The notes beneath the pieces are model-generated. The model was not told where the DNA came from. It saw only the letters and a program-made list of their open reading frames with translations, and ran no database searches. From Ascidia mentula (taxonomy: Eukaryota; Chordata; Ascidiacea; Phlebobranchia; Ascidiidae), in assembly GCA_947561715.1 (NCBI GenBank), contig OX387203.1:1674001-1738000 (forward strand): 64,000 bases of DNA, read 5' to 3'. Shown piece by piece: positions 24,529-36,340 of this stretch (position 1 is the first letter of the stretch; each line of letters begins with the position of its first letter). A program made the position numbers and the translations under genes.

Positions 24529-27500
24529 ATGAAGTCCAAATGGACTCAGTTGTTGTTGGTATTCGGCCTTCTGATTTTTAGCGAAACTGCAGTTGCAACC
24601 AAAACTTGTGGGAAGAAATTGAACTCCCGCGCTTTGGTAAGATCAATTAAAGGTTTGTTCTCAAAAACTGAAATGCTCAAGAAATGCTTTCCCAGCACGA
24701 ACGAATTTACGGAGGTTCGTCAACATCAATTGAGCAATGGCCTTGGATGGCTTTGGTGGGCACTATTTCTTCAACCGGAAGCAAATTTGATGCAGGAGGA
24801 AGCATTTTGTCTGATCGTTGGATTATAACTACAGCACAAATAAGTACAAGTGAAACGTAAGCAGTTCTTTTTTCGAAAAGTGTTTTATTGTCCGGGTAAT
24901 GTTAACTTTGAACATTGTAAAATGTAAAACGTTTCAAACCAATGACTGGTCGATGATAGCACAAAATAGCATAAAATATGTTAGCAATCCAAATTTATGT
25001 TTTGCACCAAAATCTGTTTTCCTCTAGTAACTACCATGATCAAGTTTCTTTGTTTAAAAACTTAACAACATCCCTTTTTTCAGTCTTGTGGTGTACGTTG
25101 GAAAACAAAACCGCCTGAGTATATCGTCGACAGAGCAAGGTCACCTTGTCAGTCAAAGTTATATACACCCCAATTACAGGTGACATGAGGTCAGAATTTT
25201 CCAGAATCCATCATAGGCAACATGACAAAATGATACCAATGGGTTTTTACGAAGAGGACTCGATAAGATCTGTGCTCAATTTTGTGTGACTTATAATTTG
25301 TTGGGTTTAAATTTTTGTATGAAAATAGGAGATTTATTCCTAATCAAATAATGACTGTAGGCCTATATATTTAGGAGCTCAATTTCTGGATACGACGTTG
25401 CGTTACTTGAGCTTGCAACCAGTATTACATTTAATGACACAGTGGCCCCAATCTGCATTCCGCCAGGAACCAATTTTGATGTTGCACCAGAGACAAGGTG
25501 CTACTTTGCCGGATGGGGTATATATAGTAAGTCTTTACTTAGAGTTGTTAAAACAGCAAACTGAAAAAGATAAAACGTAAGACTAAATACCACATGTTCC
25601 ACTGCGATTTTTAGTCTCAATTCAAATATATAATATTTTTTTGCGGTACCATTTCACGGAGCAACGAAAAATGACACCAAATCTTGCACTATGTGTTTTT
25701 ATTTGATGAGTTATTTATAGCAAACTCAATTACAAATCAATACTGGGCAATCACACACTGTTTTTCGAGCATTTTAAAATGTGGAAGCCCTATTTCGCAG
25801 CTAATAGCTGTTATCTTTTGTAATATCAAGATGGGGATAATTCTTTCGCTGATGGTCTCCGTGACGTGGAATTGAATGCCAAGAGCAGATCCTACTGCGA
25901 ATCGGATTACACACGGTTTCAAGATGCTTCTAATACCATGCCATACACTATTATGTGTGCTGATGCATCAAATAAAGATACCTGCACAGTTAGTAAACGC
26001 TAATTAGTAAGCACTGCGAATTGATCGTTTTCGAGCGTTTTATGAAACATAAATAAGATGTTGTAATTATTAAGGCATCTTTTCCATCCATTTTTATATT
26101 GTTTTATTTGCCAATTTGTTGCCTAAAAGTTTGAAGACTTTTGTAACCTTCCACTACAGGGCGATGGGGGCGGACCACTTATTTGTGACGTGGGCAACGA
26201 TACCTGGTATCAATATGGAATAAGAAGTTTCAGCGACACTACTTGCGGTTCAGGGCCGACCTTTTTCGCAAAAGTCACTGAAGTATACTCTTGGATCAAA
26301 AGCGGCAAGTTTACTCTGAACAAAAAACACTTTTATAAACTTATATTGTTTAACGCTCTTTTAAATGTATGTTTTAATCCACGCCCCTTTGCCTTATTTA
26401 AAATTATGTGACTTAACCCGAGACAGAATCTTTTTTTTTGTTGATCAAAATCCCAGCAGGGCAGACAAAAATTTTAATTATATGGTTTTATTGTGTTCAC
26501 TTTTATTACTTTTCTATCTGACGTTCCAATTTTATGTTTTTAGTAACAAATCTGGATTTTAAGCCGCCGACAGGTAAGCACCATCTTAAAAATTATTTTC
26601 TTTGGCAAAGGGTGTTTACACATAAAACAGGGCAAAAAAATAAACAAAAATGGACAAATAGTCAAAGCAAGTATAATGTTAACAAACACTACAGTTTTCA
26701 AAGCTGCGAAACACGGTATTAAATAACGCAAAAAGCACTGTGATGATTGCATTTGCAATACAGTAAACAATATATGTTTTGAGGTTTGCAGTTTTGTTTA
26801 TTTGTGTAAAACGATCAGCAAATACTGACGCCACGTTTCATATTACGTAGCAAAAATATTTCCCAAGTTTGTAATAAGCACCATTAAGGTTGTGTAATTG
26901 TCTTTGTCGTTCTGGGTATGTTTGTTAAAACTTGTTTACAGCACTGTAAACCAGTTTGGGTCAAAAAAGCCCCAAAAAATTGGGTCTGTTCATTGGGAAA
27001 CCCAAAATATTTTTTGGGTTATTCAAACCCAAAAATTTTTGGGTTAAATATCTTCTTACCCTACAGATTTACCCAATAATTTTTGGGTAGAAACACATTC
27101 GACCCAATTTTATCTGGTCACTATTTTGGGTTTAAATTCACTATACCCAGAATCTGTGTCATTTTTTGCCCATTAATCATAGACATTGCACAGCTTGTTT
27201 TTTCGAAGAATCACATTTATTGTTTCTTGTCATTCTGTAGAAAGAACATGAACATTTAAAACAACTACAGTCAACACAAATAACTACAGGCTTAGTTTGT
27301 CAAGTTGAAGTTTTAACTCCCGCACTGAATCATACATTGAGTTTTCAGGAATATTAAGCAGATATGTTTGAAGAAATTGCAGTGTTTTGGTTATATGTGG
27401 GCAGTATTGATAATTGAGAATATAATACACAGCAAATAAAGCTATGATGCCTTTAGAAATGCTGTCCACACTGAGCACAGGGTTCTTCTCCGCAAAAAGT

Positions 27501-30500
27501 GTATTTTTTTGCGGCAAGAAAATGTCTCCATATACAAACAACACAGTTTGTTGCCGATCTCCAAAATCGGCCCTGGTATCTTCAAATGTTGTGTTGATCT
27601 AAATAGTAAAACAATTTAGTTACATACTCGGTTACTATTGGCCTGTGCTAAATAATAAGGATGCTGCTTTCCAATACCTAAATTGTACTTTTTACATTAT
27701 GCCCAATTTTAAATAATTATGCACAGAATAACTTTTTGGAAGCTAATAGCCTTGCTAGTCTTGTGGATATAAAATGAGTACATTAGGTCAATACAAAAAC
27801 TGCCCTCACACTAATGACCTGGCCAATGACCCAAACAACAACAAAAATTTTCCATGAAAATATGAAATATGATTGCTTATACTTACAGGGCACAAATCTA
27901 GCAAATACCACTCCTGCCAACTTGCTGTTTTGTATTGGACTTCGATTAAGTACACAAAAGTAATCTTCTAACCATAAAGTGAACATCTACAAAAACAAAA
28001 ATTTTGTAACATTTTTATGTGATAGTGTTTTCAGGCTTACCAGCAAAGCAATCATTCTCATCAAATGGCAAAAAGTCCAATATTTTTTTCATATAGGATG
28101 TTTTGTTTGGTTTTCCCGAAGAATATTTAATAATTGTTTGAAACAAGTTTTTGGCAATGCTGTTCAAAGCAGCTTCATCAGTAAAATTTTGTTTTCTTTT
28201 AAATTCACGAAGCAACTACAAGAAATAGAAATTACATTAAATTCAGTCCATAAATTTACAGTACCGCAGTCAAGCTATGGTTCAAAGCCGCTACAAATTG
28301 GCAAGTCAGAAGAAGATTTAAAGAATCAGCAGTGGAGCTCTGACTTGTCAATATGTGGCTTTGATGTATATGTAACAAAAATACATTAAAATACAATTAA
28401 CATACCTCGTTGTACATAGTTAAAGCTGGCCATTCTTTTATTAATGTCATAAGAGAAGGATTATTTTCCAAAACAAAGTTTTTGCGGACACAAAATGTTT
28501 CCTCCATTTTTTCTGCAATAAGTTTCTTATTGCGCAGCAAAGTTGTTTTTTTAAATTCATGCAGCAGGATCTAAAATAATCAAGTCAAAAATCCATCATA
28601 ACAAAGCTTTAAAAAGTTTAAATCCATACTTCTTTTGCCTCGTCATACAAGTTTTCGCCCCGTGTATGTACTTCATTTGATTGATGAGAAACCTTTCTTC
28701 GCTTTAAAGAAGGGTTGTTATATGCTCTTTTGATTTAGGGGTACCCATGACACTTCCGCTGTTTTTTAGCATGCACATTTAATCGGTCTGATATATTTTT
28801 GTACCAAAATGCCTGTGAAATGTAAATAAATAAGCATGGTTATTGAATTACTTGGTAAGTTATACTTCACTCTAACCTTGCCATCTGTTGCACCTAGTCC
28901 AAGACGAGCTGATTTGTACTGCTCCAAGAAAGCATCTAAACGCCTCGTTCTTTAGATGTCGGCATGGTCTGCAAAATATATATATATAGCTTATAGCCTA
29001 CCTTTTCCAAGTTAAGTGTAATTTATCAAATCTTTGGCAATTTTTTCACGTTTAAAGAAGTATATGTAAAACTTACTCTCAATTTCAGCATTTATTTGAA
29101 GAACTTCCCCTTGTGGGACATCTTCCAGAGTAGTCTTGACAAAATCAATTAAACCCTGGATGCTTAAATCCATACTAAGTCTTTTTCACTTTTTTTGATT
29201 AACTCACAAAATGATACACGAAACAGCTTACAACACTACCTGTAATTGAGAAAAAGGCGCGCCCAAACGTTCGGTAATCACGTTCGCACAGGTAGAGACA
29301 AAGAAGTTCAAAGAACTAAGACTGGGGAGGCAAGTTAGTTTGGCGCCCTTTTCAGTGAGCAGTCAGGCGTGACGCGCACATTGTTTGAACTTAAAAAAAA
29401 TAATTTTGAAACACAAGAATTGTTTTAAAAAAGTTTTTGTACTTCACACGGTTGAAGGATTGTAAATTAGAATTTTTTTTATAGTTTTAATGGTAAATCT
29501 GTTTCGTCGAGCAGATTTCAATAAAATTCAGATAATTCAAGTGGTTTATTTTCACAAGATTGAGATTTATTATGAGCTCATTATGAGGATAATACACCAT
29601 AGTAAGAGTATAATACAAATAAACTATTTTTAATTCTATCGCAGCATTATGTAATCAACCGGTGTCAAAAACATTTCGCAGCAGCGAGTGGTGCAAACAA
29701 AAGTTCTAACGGCGTAAAGCGATTTGTAGCTATGCCGTATGAATGAAATTTTTGTCATTCTTTATTTATAAGCTAGCTAGCCCTTAAACTGACATGTATG
29801 CAAACCATACCGACGATGTAAGGTTCAGACTTGTTTGCAAAATTGATAATGTATGGTAAAATAAAACAAAAAAAATAACCCAATTTTTTTGGGTACAGTA
29901 CAAGCATCACTTTACCCAAACACTTTTGGGTAAACAACAGTAAGCCCAATAATTTTGGGTATAATTATTTGGGTAACTTTCCTTTGGGTATAAATCATAA
30001 AGGTAAAGCAGCATTTTACCCAAAAACTTTGGGTATGTTAACATTGTACCCAAAGTTGCCTTTGTAATTTTACCCAAATTGGTTTACAGTGAGCAATATA
30101 ATTGTTCACTCATTCGTAATTGTGGCTCAAAAATACGCAAAACAATATATTTGTGACTGCAGTAAATATGGCAGGCAATATTATTTTTATGTTTTTCAAC
30201 AGACGTCAACGAGTGTCCTAGGCCCATAGTATCACAGCATGGGTCAATAACCCCGGATAAAGCGAAATACTCCATCAATGAAACTGTTTCCTATTCGTGC
30301 AATGCTGGTTACCAACTATCAGGAGAAAGTGTTGCCCAATGCACGGATGTTGGATGGGACAGCCATGCTCCAACATGCAAAAGTAGGAATCCGTGATTTT
30401 CTTTTACTTCTCATTTTAAAAACAGGATTAAAGCCTTAATAACTAGTGGTGAACAGGAAAAGAAAACAATTAAGGTTTAATTTTAAAATAACTGTATTCC

Positions 30501-33297
30501 TGCCATCACTCAGTAAAAGCAAAAGTGTTACTTTTTTCAAAATGATGCTCTCTATATAAAAAGTTTATCGTTTAAATAAAATTATATTCTTCGTAATACT
30601 AGATGCCTCTGCTACGAGATTTTTTAAATTAATATCCCAAAATACTTTGAAATCTGTCCTTGCGATGACCCGAAGTTTTATAGCAAACTCGAATATATTA
30701 ATAAATATGCAGATCCCGCTAGTGTACAAGCTTGCACAGTGTCACTGTCAACAGCTGCACTGACAAGACCTTACAGGTCGAAACAGTGCGAGTACAACCT
30801 GTCTGCAGCTCTCCAATTTTATGGCTTATTTTTGCACATATGCAGATCACTTTTCAGAATTAGTCAAATACCGTCATACTATAGTATTCTCGTGTACGAG
30901 AAATTTGAAATATTGCTTAACATTTTATTGACCTCTCATTTAGTTCCTCTCAAATGTGGAAAGAGATCGAACACACGCAGTGGGGTAAGAAAAAATAATA
31001 CAAGAGGTTTGCTTACAAATAAACGAGAAATGATTCCACAGCACGAACGAATTTACGGAGGTTCGTCTACGACCATTGAGCAATGGCCTTGGATGGCTTC
31101 GGTGGGCATCGTTTCTTCAACCGGAAACCGGTTTCATTCAGCAGGAAGCATTTTGTCTGACCGTTGGATTCTAACTACAGGACAAATTAGTAGTAGTGAT
31201 ACGTAAGCATTAAGTATTTTATTGTCAGTGATACAAAGTTCAAATGTTTGTTTTTGTCAAATTCACCATTTCATACCAACCAAAGGATAACAACACAAAC
31301 TAGCATGTAAAGAGGTGTGTAATCTGTTATAATTTGTGTATGAATGTGTGTTTTGCAGCTAAGTCTCTTTCACCTGTTAATTACCAGCTTTTTTCATAAC
31401 TAAACAACTTACTTATGCTCCAGTCTTGTTGTAAACGTCGGAAGGCAAAGCATCCAAAGTGGTTCGGCGACAGAGCAAGTCCGCAGTGTCAGTCGACGCT
31501 TCATTCACCCCGATTACAGGTAAGGTGCGTGGGATTACTAGAATTCATCATTAGGTAAACGTCTTACACTTGTTGCCTGAAACTTCGAAAAAGTAATTCT
31601 GCTTCTCATAGCAATCCGGACACTTCCGCATGTTGATACAGTTATGACCACGATTCACAAGCGGGACCCAAGCGCAGTTTTATGTGCTTTTTTTTATATT
31701 TAAAATATTTAATTTTATATTAAAGTTTTTATTAATTTTTAAAAAGTCCTCAATCCTAAACTAAGTGCAGGCTTATATTTAGGAGCTCAATTTCTGGATA
31801 CGACGTTGCGTTACTTGAGCTTGCAACCAGTATTGCATTCAATGAAGCAGTGGCTCCAATCTGCATTCCGCCAGGAACCAATTTCGATGTTTCACCAGAG
31901 ACAAGATGCTACTTTGCCGGATGGGGTATAACTCATAGTAAGTCTTTTCTAAGAGTTTCTTACTGGAAAAGATAACATGTAAGACGTCGAGTAATTGACT
32001 AATGTTCTACTGCGATGTATAGAGCAATTTGTTTTATATAATACTATTTTCCGCAGCACCCAAGTCTCGCTCGTTTTTTTACAAAGTTTTTTTTGACAAG
32101 CAAACACAATTACAAACCGAATACTAAGCACAGATCCTTTTTTTAAATCTAGAAGAATTTAATCCAACTTACCTAATATGGAGACATTATTATTTATGTA
32201 CTCTTTAAGACGGGGATACTTCTTTGGCTAATAGTCTCCGAGACGTGGGATTGGATACCAAGACCAGATCCTACTGCGAATCGGATTACACACGGTTTCA
32301 AGGAGCTTCCAATAGCATGCCATCCACTATTATGTGTGCTGATGCATCAAATAAAGATCTTTGCGAAGTGAGTAAAACCATGTTGTTCATTCGCTTTGGC
32401 CATACCGGTTGTAATAAAACTAATTGACCATTTTGAACAAACTTCCATATAGGCTACATGGTCCTGACAACAAAAGTTTCGTGACATATATAAAGGCAGA
32501 TGTTAAAATTGATTTTACAAGGCATTTTGATTTGCTATATTGCTTTCCAAGTTGTCTTGCGCAACGTAAATTCTTTTGTAACCGATCACTACAGGGCGAT
32601 TGGGGTGGACCACTTATATGTGACGTGGGAAACGATACCTGGTATCAATACGGAGTGTGGAGTTTCAGTGACAGCGTTTGCGGATCAGGACCGAACTTTT
32701 TCGCAAAGGTCACCCAAGTCTACTCTTGGATCAAAAGCGGTAAAATAAATAGAAAAATACTACATTATAACAGAAACCTATATACAAGGACTCGTTAAAA
32801 ACTAGTGAACGCCTGTTAGTACTTTTTGTGTTGTGCAGTAATAAAAACAAATTCAGTTATTCACAGTTATATTACAATAAGAAGAACTTATTTCTTGTTT
32901 TTAGTTACGGATCTGGATTTCGAGCCACCAGAGGGTAAGCACCGTGTTTTAATTATATGTTCGAGAAACGCAGGATTTTATATACATTATGTACAAACAC
33001 AACATTGTGTTTGTTGGCGATAAAGTCATTAAACATCAATATTTGAATTCGTTTTTTGCCCTAGGTTTATCACGGCATGTAGAATGTTACACAGTGACCT
33101 ATGTCTCAGTTACTTGTTGTTTTAAAACAGATATCAACGAATGCACCTTAGATCCGAATATATGCCCAGATATGCAGCCTTGCATAAACGTAATAGGAGG
33201 GTACAGGTGTGGCGCCATGAGCCAACTGAATAAACACGTCGCCTTGATGGGGACAGCGGTTGCTATGGCTGCAAGTCTGCTGTTGTATGTGATGTAA
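24529..33297 (+). CDS. GPI-type membrane-anchored double serine-protease homologue with one sushi domain (unit B)
   Basis: Paralogue of the gene at 3745. Exons: 24529-24636, 24696-24856, 25084-25179, 25375-25526, 25831-25988, 26160-26304, 26544-26573, 30203-30382, 30944-30984, 31042-31202, 31424-31519, 31783-31937, 32210-32367, 32595-32739, 32905-32934 and 33131-33297. Order: signal peptide, S1 domain 1, one CCP, S1 domain 2, EGF-like piece, hydrophobic C-terminus. The CCP 2 exon of unit A is absent and the flanking exons still join in phase. Domain 1 reads TTAQ at the His site and GDGGG at the Ser site; domain 2 reads TTGQ and GDWGG, so neither is catalytic. The exon ending at 26304 has a GC donor (gcaagt) where unit A has gtaagt. 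The intron 26574-30202 holds a 3.15 kb transposon. No disabling change was found, so the gene may be expressed. Confidence 0.82.
26942..30091 (-). mobile_element. CACTA/EnSpm-like DNA transposon, 3150 bases
   Basis: It begins CACTGTAAACCAGTTTGGGT and ends with the near-perfect reverse complement (one mismatch in 20). Both subterminal regions, about 250 bases each, are packed with copies of TTTGGGT in both orientations, the layout typical of CACTA elements. It sits in the intron before the CCP exon of the unit B protease homologue and is absent from unit A. Target duplication is unclear: only AG is repeated at the ends. The left flank ends in GTTTACAG, itself a partial match to the element's right terminus, giving a palindrome over the joint. 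One multi-exon minus-strand gene lies inside; no transposase was recognised. Confidence 0.7.
27284..29173 (-). pseudogene. Transposon-borne gene, similar to fish SAMD3-like multicopy proteins
   Basis: The exons read on the minus strand begin MDLSIQGLIDFVKTTLEDVP, include a block ending N-P-S-L-M-T-L-I-K-E-W-P-A-L (near 28410-28570), then LLREFKRKQNFTDEAALNSI (28160-28215), and finish with a C-terminal exon containing FAVYYILNYQYCPHITKTLQ (27284-27599). From memory, the order 'EWPAL ... F.R ... FAxYYxxNxxYPxxxxxTLxF' resembles proteins labelled sterile alpha motif domain-containing 3-like that are multicopy in fish; this needs a search. At least two upstream exons have an in-frame stop in the otherwise matching frame, so this copy is probably decayed. 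Its role in transposition is unknown. Confidence 0.5.
30753..30810 (+). ncRNA. Hammerhead ribozyme, type I, core-mutated (unit B, intronic)
   Basis: Orthologous position to 6754-6811, in the intron between the CCP exon and S1 domain 2. Stem I AGCTGCA/TGCAGCT, stem II GACCT-TAC-AGGTC, GAAA, and stem III ACAG/CTGT are all intact, with a GTC cleavage triplet ending at 30803. The core reads CTGACAA instead of CTGANGA, changing the catalytic G8 to A, which should abolish or strongly reduce cleavage. Confidence 0.7.
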
Positions 33298-33670
33298 AAC
33301 AATTCAACAATTTCGTTTGTTGTTTAATTTCGTTATCCAATTAACAAATATCGTGTTCAGAAAAACATTCGTTGATGTTTCAAAGCATTTTTGCAGCAGA
33401 TCGTCGTAATTGTTCATGTTTCTTTTGTTCATTATTTCCTGTAAAGTTTTTCATTTCCTTTTAGCTCGAAATAAACTCATAACTTAATTTAATATAATGC
33501 TAAATGCTACTAACAGCAAATATTGAGGTACTAATACACTACACAGCTGGTAGGAATACAAATGGTAGCAGACACAAAACTGTTTGCGAAACCAATTGTT
33601 TTTTTTGTGTGTTCAAGACTCAATTGTTCTTCAATAATAAAAAAAATCTGTACATATTACGGAAAAACTG

Positions 33671-36340
33671 TTAAAGTAAAGGAAATAGCTTACTACTAAT
33701 CACAGCAAAAAAATTTATATTATTATTATTTTTATAAGCCCTGCAAACTTGATCTGCTTTCCAACAATAAATTCCCAACCACTTTTCGCATTCTGCAACC
33801 CTTTCTATGTTGCCAGTAAATGTAAAAATCGCCTTAGCTTGTGCAAGGTTTTCTCCGGTCTGATCCAGTGGCCGGTTGTGGATGCAGCACAATCCGATGG
33901 TGACAAACATATTGGCAACATTTTCATCTCCGATTTCGTTTTTACTGTTTTTTCTTCTCTTATTCAGTTCCTTTTCGTAGCTCATTACGGCATAGCTGTG
34001 AAGACCGATTTCCTTATAGCACTGACCCAACAATAGATTGCACAACGAAACTAAGACGCCTGTATTGTCTCCTTTCTCCAAAGTTTTTCTGTTTTTCTTC
34101 ACGATTTTCATTACAAGCGAGTAAGCGTATCCGGTCTGAAATATCTTTTCTGCTAACAACACGCTGTCTTTCGCTAGTTGAAATTGCCTTGTTTCATTTT
34201 GATTCACCGTCAATCGATTTACAATTTCTCGTGGTGGTATGTCAGAGCAACTTTTCAATTCTCTAAGCGCATTTGTGGCACCATTTTCGGCTTCTTCCTT
34301 CTCTCGCCCAAGTTTTAAGTACTTGAACATCGATACGGCTTCTCTGTAGTGTGTGTGACTGCTTTCAAAGTTCTTGGCATCAAAACTTGCTTTACCAAGC
34401 CACAAATTGCATTCTGCGTAATGTCGATCCAACCAATCGTTGCCCTTGTACGATTCGATATCGTTTAGAATGGAACGAAAGTAAAACTCTGACTTAAGTG
34501 TTTCTGAATTGGAGCAAAGCATGCATTTGCCGATGTAGAGCTGACAATCAATCTGATATACGAAAGGGTATTCCTTAGTTTTGGCCTTGTTGTACGCCAA
34601 AGCGAAAAATGGCAATCCACGGTCTGGTTGCTGTATTTTATAGTAACAATAACCCCATAAATGGTACACCTCAGGTGTTAAGATGTTTTCCAGTTGACTT
34701 TTCTCGTGTGACTTTTCCACGGTCTCAATCGTTTGTATAGCTTTAGAGAAGTTTTGCATGATAGCGTGCCACATTGCCTCTCTGAATGGTCCGTAATTTT
34801 CCAGTTGTGGTATCGTTCGATCACACACAGCTTTCAACACTATTTGTTGTACCCGGGTTACAGTTTCAAAGTACCGCACATAACCCCCACTCCCCATAAG
34901 CTTTTCCACTTGCGTCGTCCCACCGTCGATTGTATTCAGTATGACGTCACGCAGGCTGCGGTGTTTGCTGTAAACCCTCAGTCTGACTTCGCAGGCCACA
35001 GCCAAAGCAAACAACATGTCAGATTCAGTAGTTTTACCAATAAAACCATGTTTGTGAAGAGCTTTAACTTGAGCAAACGATGACGTGCCGTAAACTTTGT
35101 GAAACCGAGACAGCTCGGCTACGGAGAGGGTGGCAGCTCGATATATCATACGTTTCATGTTGAGTTGAGCGTTTTCAATCAAGGCGTCTGAATTGAGAAT
35201 GGGATTAAAGGTTCGGACGTCTTCGTGTACTTGCCAATGAAACGGATGCTTCTGAAGAATTGGAGTAAACCTGCTTGGTTGGTAATCGTGGTCAACAACC
35301 TCCTGTGAAACGTATTCCACAACACCCTGCTCAAAGCGCTTGTAAAGTTCGAAATCGCCTGCAACATAACACACCTTGGTAAGCATATCACCCAAGTGGT
35401 AGCCGTTCTTCAAATCCACATCCGCTTGAAGATATTCTAGCATTTCGCTCAAGGGCCTAATGAGCTCTGTTTTCCACGGTCGTCCTGGCGTCTCTGGTCG
35501 ACCAATGGGAAGCTTACACGCGTAAGGAACCAACCCGTCAAAACACAAGCCACGAGGGGTGTAAGCATCGTAAAACCAGTCGTACCTTTTGTCCATATAG
35601 TTGTTTAAGTAGGGCAGGTTCATTATTGCAACCATGGTTTCGCTCATGTTGACTATGATAAGTTGAAATATAACTGAAACCCAACGAAAATACTCTAAAG
35701 TATTGTCCCCATTTACACCTTCCTCGAGAACAATAATGTTTTCAAAGTCAGAGTATGGTGTGATTTCCTTTCTTGCCAAAGACCCCATTCCAACCAACAC
35801 ATAACGACAAGGTGGGGTACCCATAATTTCCACACAGCGGCCCATTATGTCCTTCATAATCGCTGTAAAATCAGATGCTATTTTTTTCTGTAGAGATTTT
35901 ATTACTTTGATCTTCTCTTGGGCCAAACGTTCAAACACGACGTCGTCACAGCTCGGAATTGGACGAATTTTTTCTAAAGCTTGTCGTACATCTTCTCTGA
36001 TGATGTTCACTTTCTGAAAGTAGGGTTTCCATTCTTCAGTGAGGTCACAGTCCCTTCGTGAAGCTTTCGCAAGCTTTAAAACATGGTTACATAGCTCTTT
36101 GAGTTCTTTAATAACGTCGGTATTAACAGTAATATTTCTCACAAGCGCTGCATTGAGCAGTACGCCACTTCGTATCAATGCAACCTTGTCGGGGCTACGC
36201 TGTCTATAGAGTTTTCCAAGTTCATAAAAAATCTTTGAGCTTTTACCAATGTCAGTTTCTCTGCCCCTTTCGTCACAGCTCGACCTTAATTCGTCACATA
36301 GCGTTTTCTCCGACGCATCAAATTTATCCAGTGACTCCAT
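33671..36340 (-). CDS. NTase-TPR protein B, 3'-truncated sister of A
   Basis: Open frame of 889 residues, about 98-99% identical by eye to residues 1-868 of gene A. It has an intact NTase (G186-S187, D198-F199-E200) and the first part of the TPR array. A deletion matching unit A 10367-12013 (about 1.65 kb) removed roughly 420 C-terminal residues. The joint is filled by a short AT-rich stretch near 33706-33735 that adds about 21 unrelated residues before the stop. The enzyme half is unaffected, so a shorter protein with fewer TPRs may be made. Whether it is functional or an early pseudogene cannot be told from sequence; the few amino-acid differences show no obvious relaxation. Confidence 0.8.
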   Translation of the reverse strand: MESLDKFDASEKTLCDELRSSCDERGRETDIGKSSKIFYELGKLYRQRSPDKVALIRSGVLLNAALVRNITVNTDVIKELKELCNHVLKLAKASRRDCDLTEEWKPYFQKVNIIREDVRQALEKIRPIPSCDDVVFERLAQEKIKVIKSLQKKIASDFTAIMKDIMGRCVEIMGTPPCRYVLVGMGSLARKEITPYSDFENIIVLEEGVNGDNTLEYFRWVSVIFQLIIVNMSETMVAIMNLPYLNNYMDKRYDWFYDAYTPRGLCFDGLVPYACKLPIGRPETPGRPWKTELIRPLSEMLEYLQADVDLKNGYHLGDMLTKVCYVAGDFELYKRFEQGVVEYVSQEVVDHDYQPSRFTPILQKHPFHWQVHEDVRTFNPILNSDALIENAQLNMKRMIYRAATLSVAELSRFHKVYGTSSFAQVKALHKHGFIGKTTESDMLFALAVACEVRLRVYSKHRSLRDVILNTIDGGTTQVEKLMGSGGYVRYFETVTRVQQIVLKAVCDRTIPQLENYGPFREAMWHAIMQNFSKAIQTIETVEKSHEKSQLENILTPEVYHLWGYCYYKIQQPDRGLPFFALAYNKAKTKEYPFVYQIDCQLYIGKCMLCSNSETLKSEFYFRSILNDIESYKGNDWLDRHYAECNLWLGKASFDAKNFESSHTHYREAVSMFKYLKLGREKEEAENGATNALRELKSCSDIPPREIVNRLTVNQNETRQFQLAKDSVLLAEKIFQTGYAYSLVMKIVKKNRKTLEKGDNTGVLVSLCNLLLGQCYKEIGLHSYAVMSYEKELNKRRKNSKNEIGDENVANMFVTIGLCCIHNRPLDQTGENLAQAKAIFTFTGNIERVAECEKWLGIYCWKADQVCRAYKNNNNINFFAVISSKLFPLL

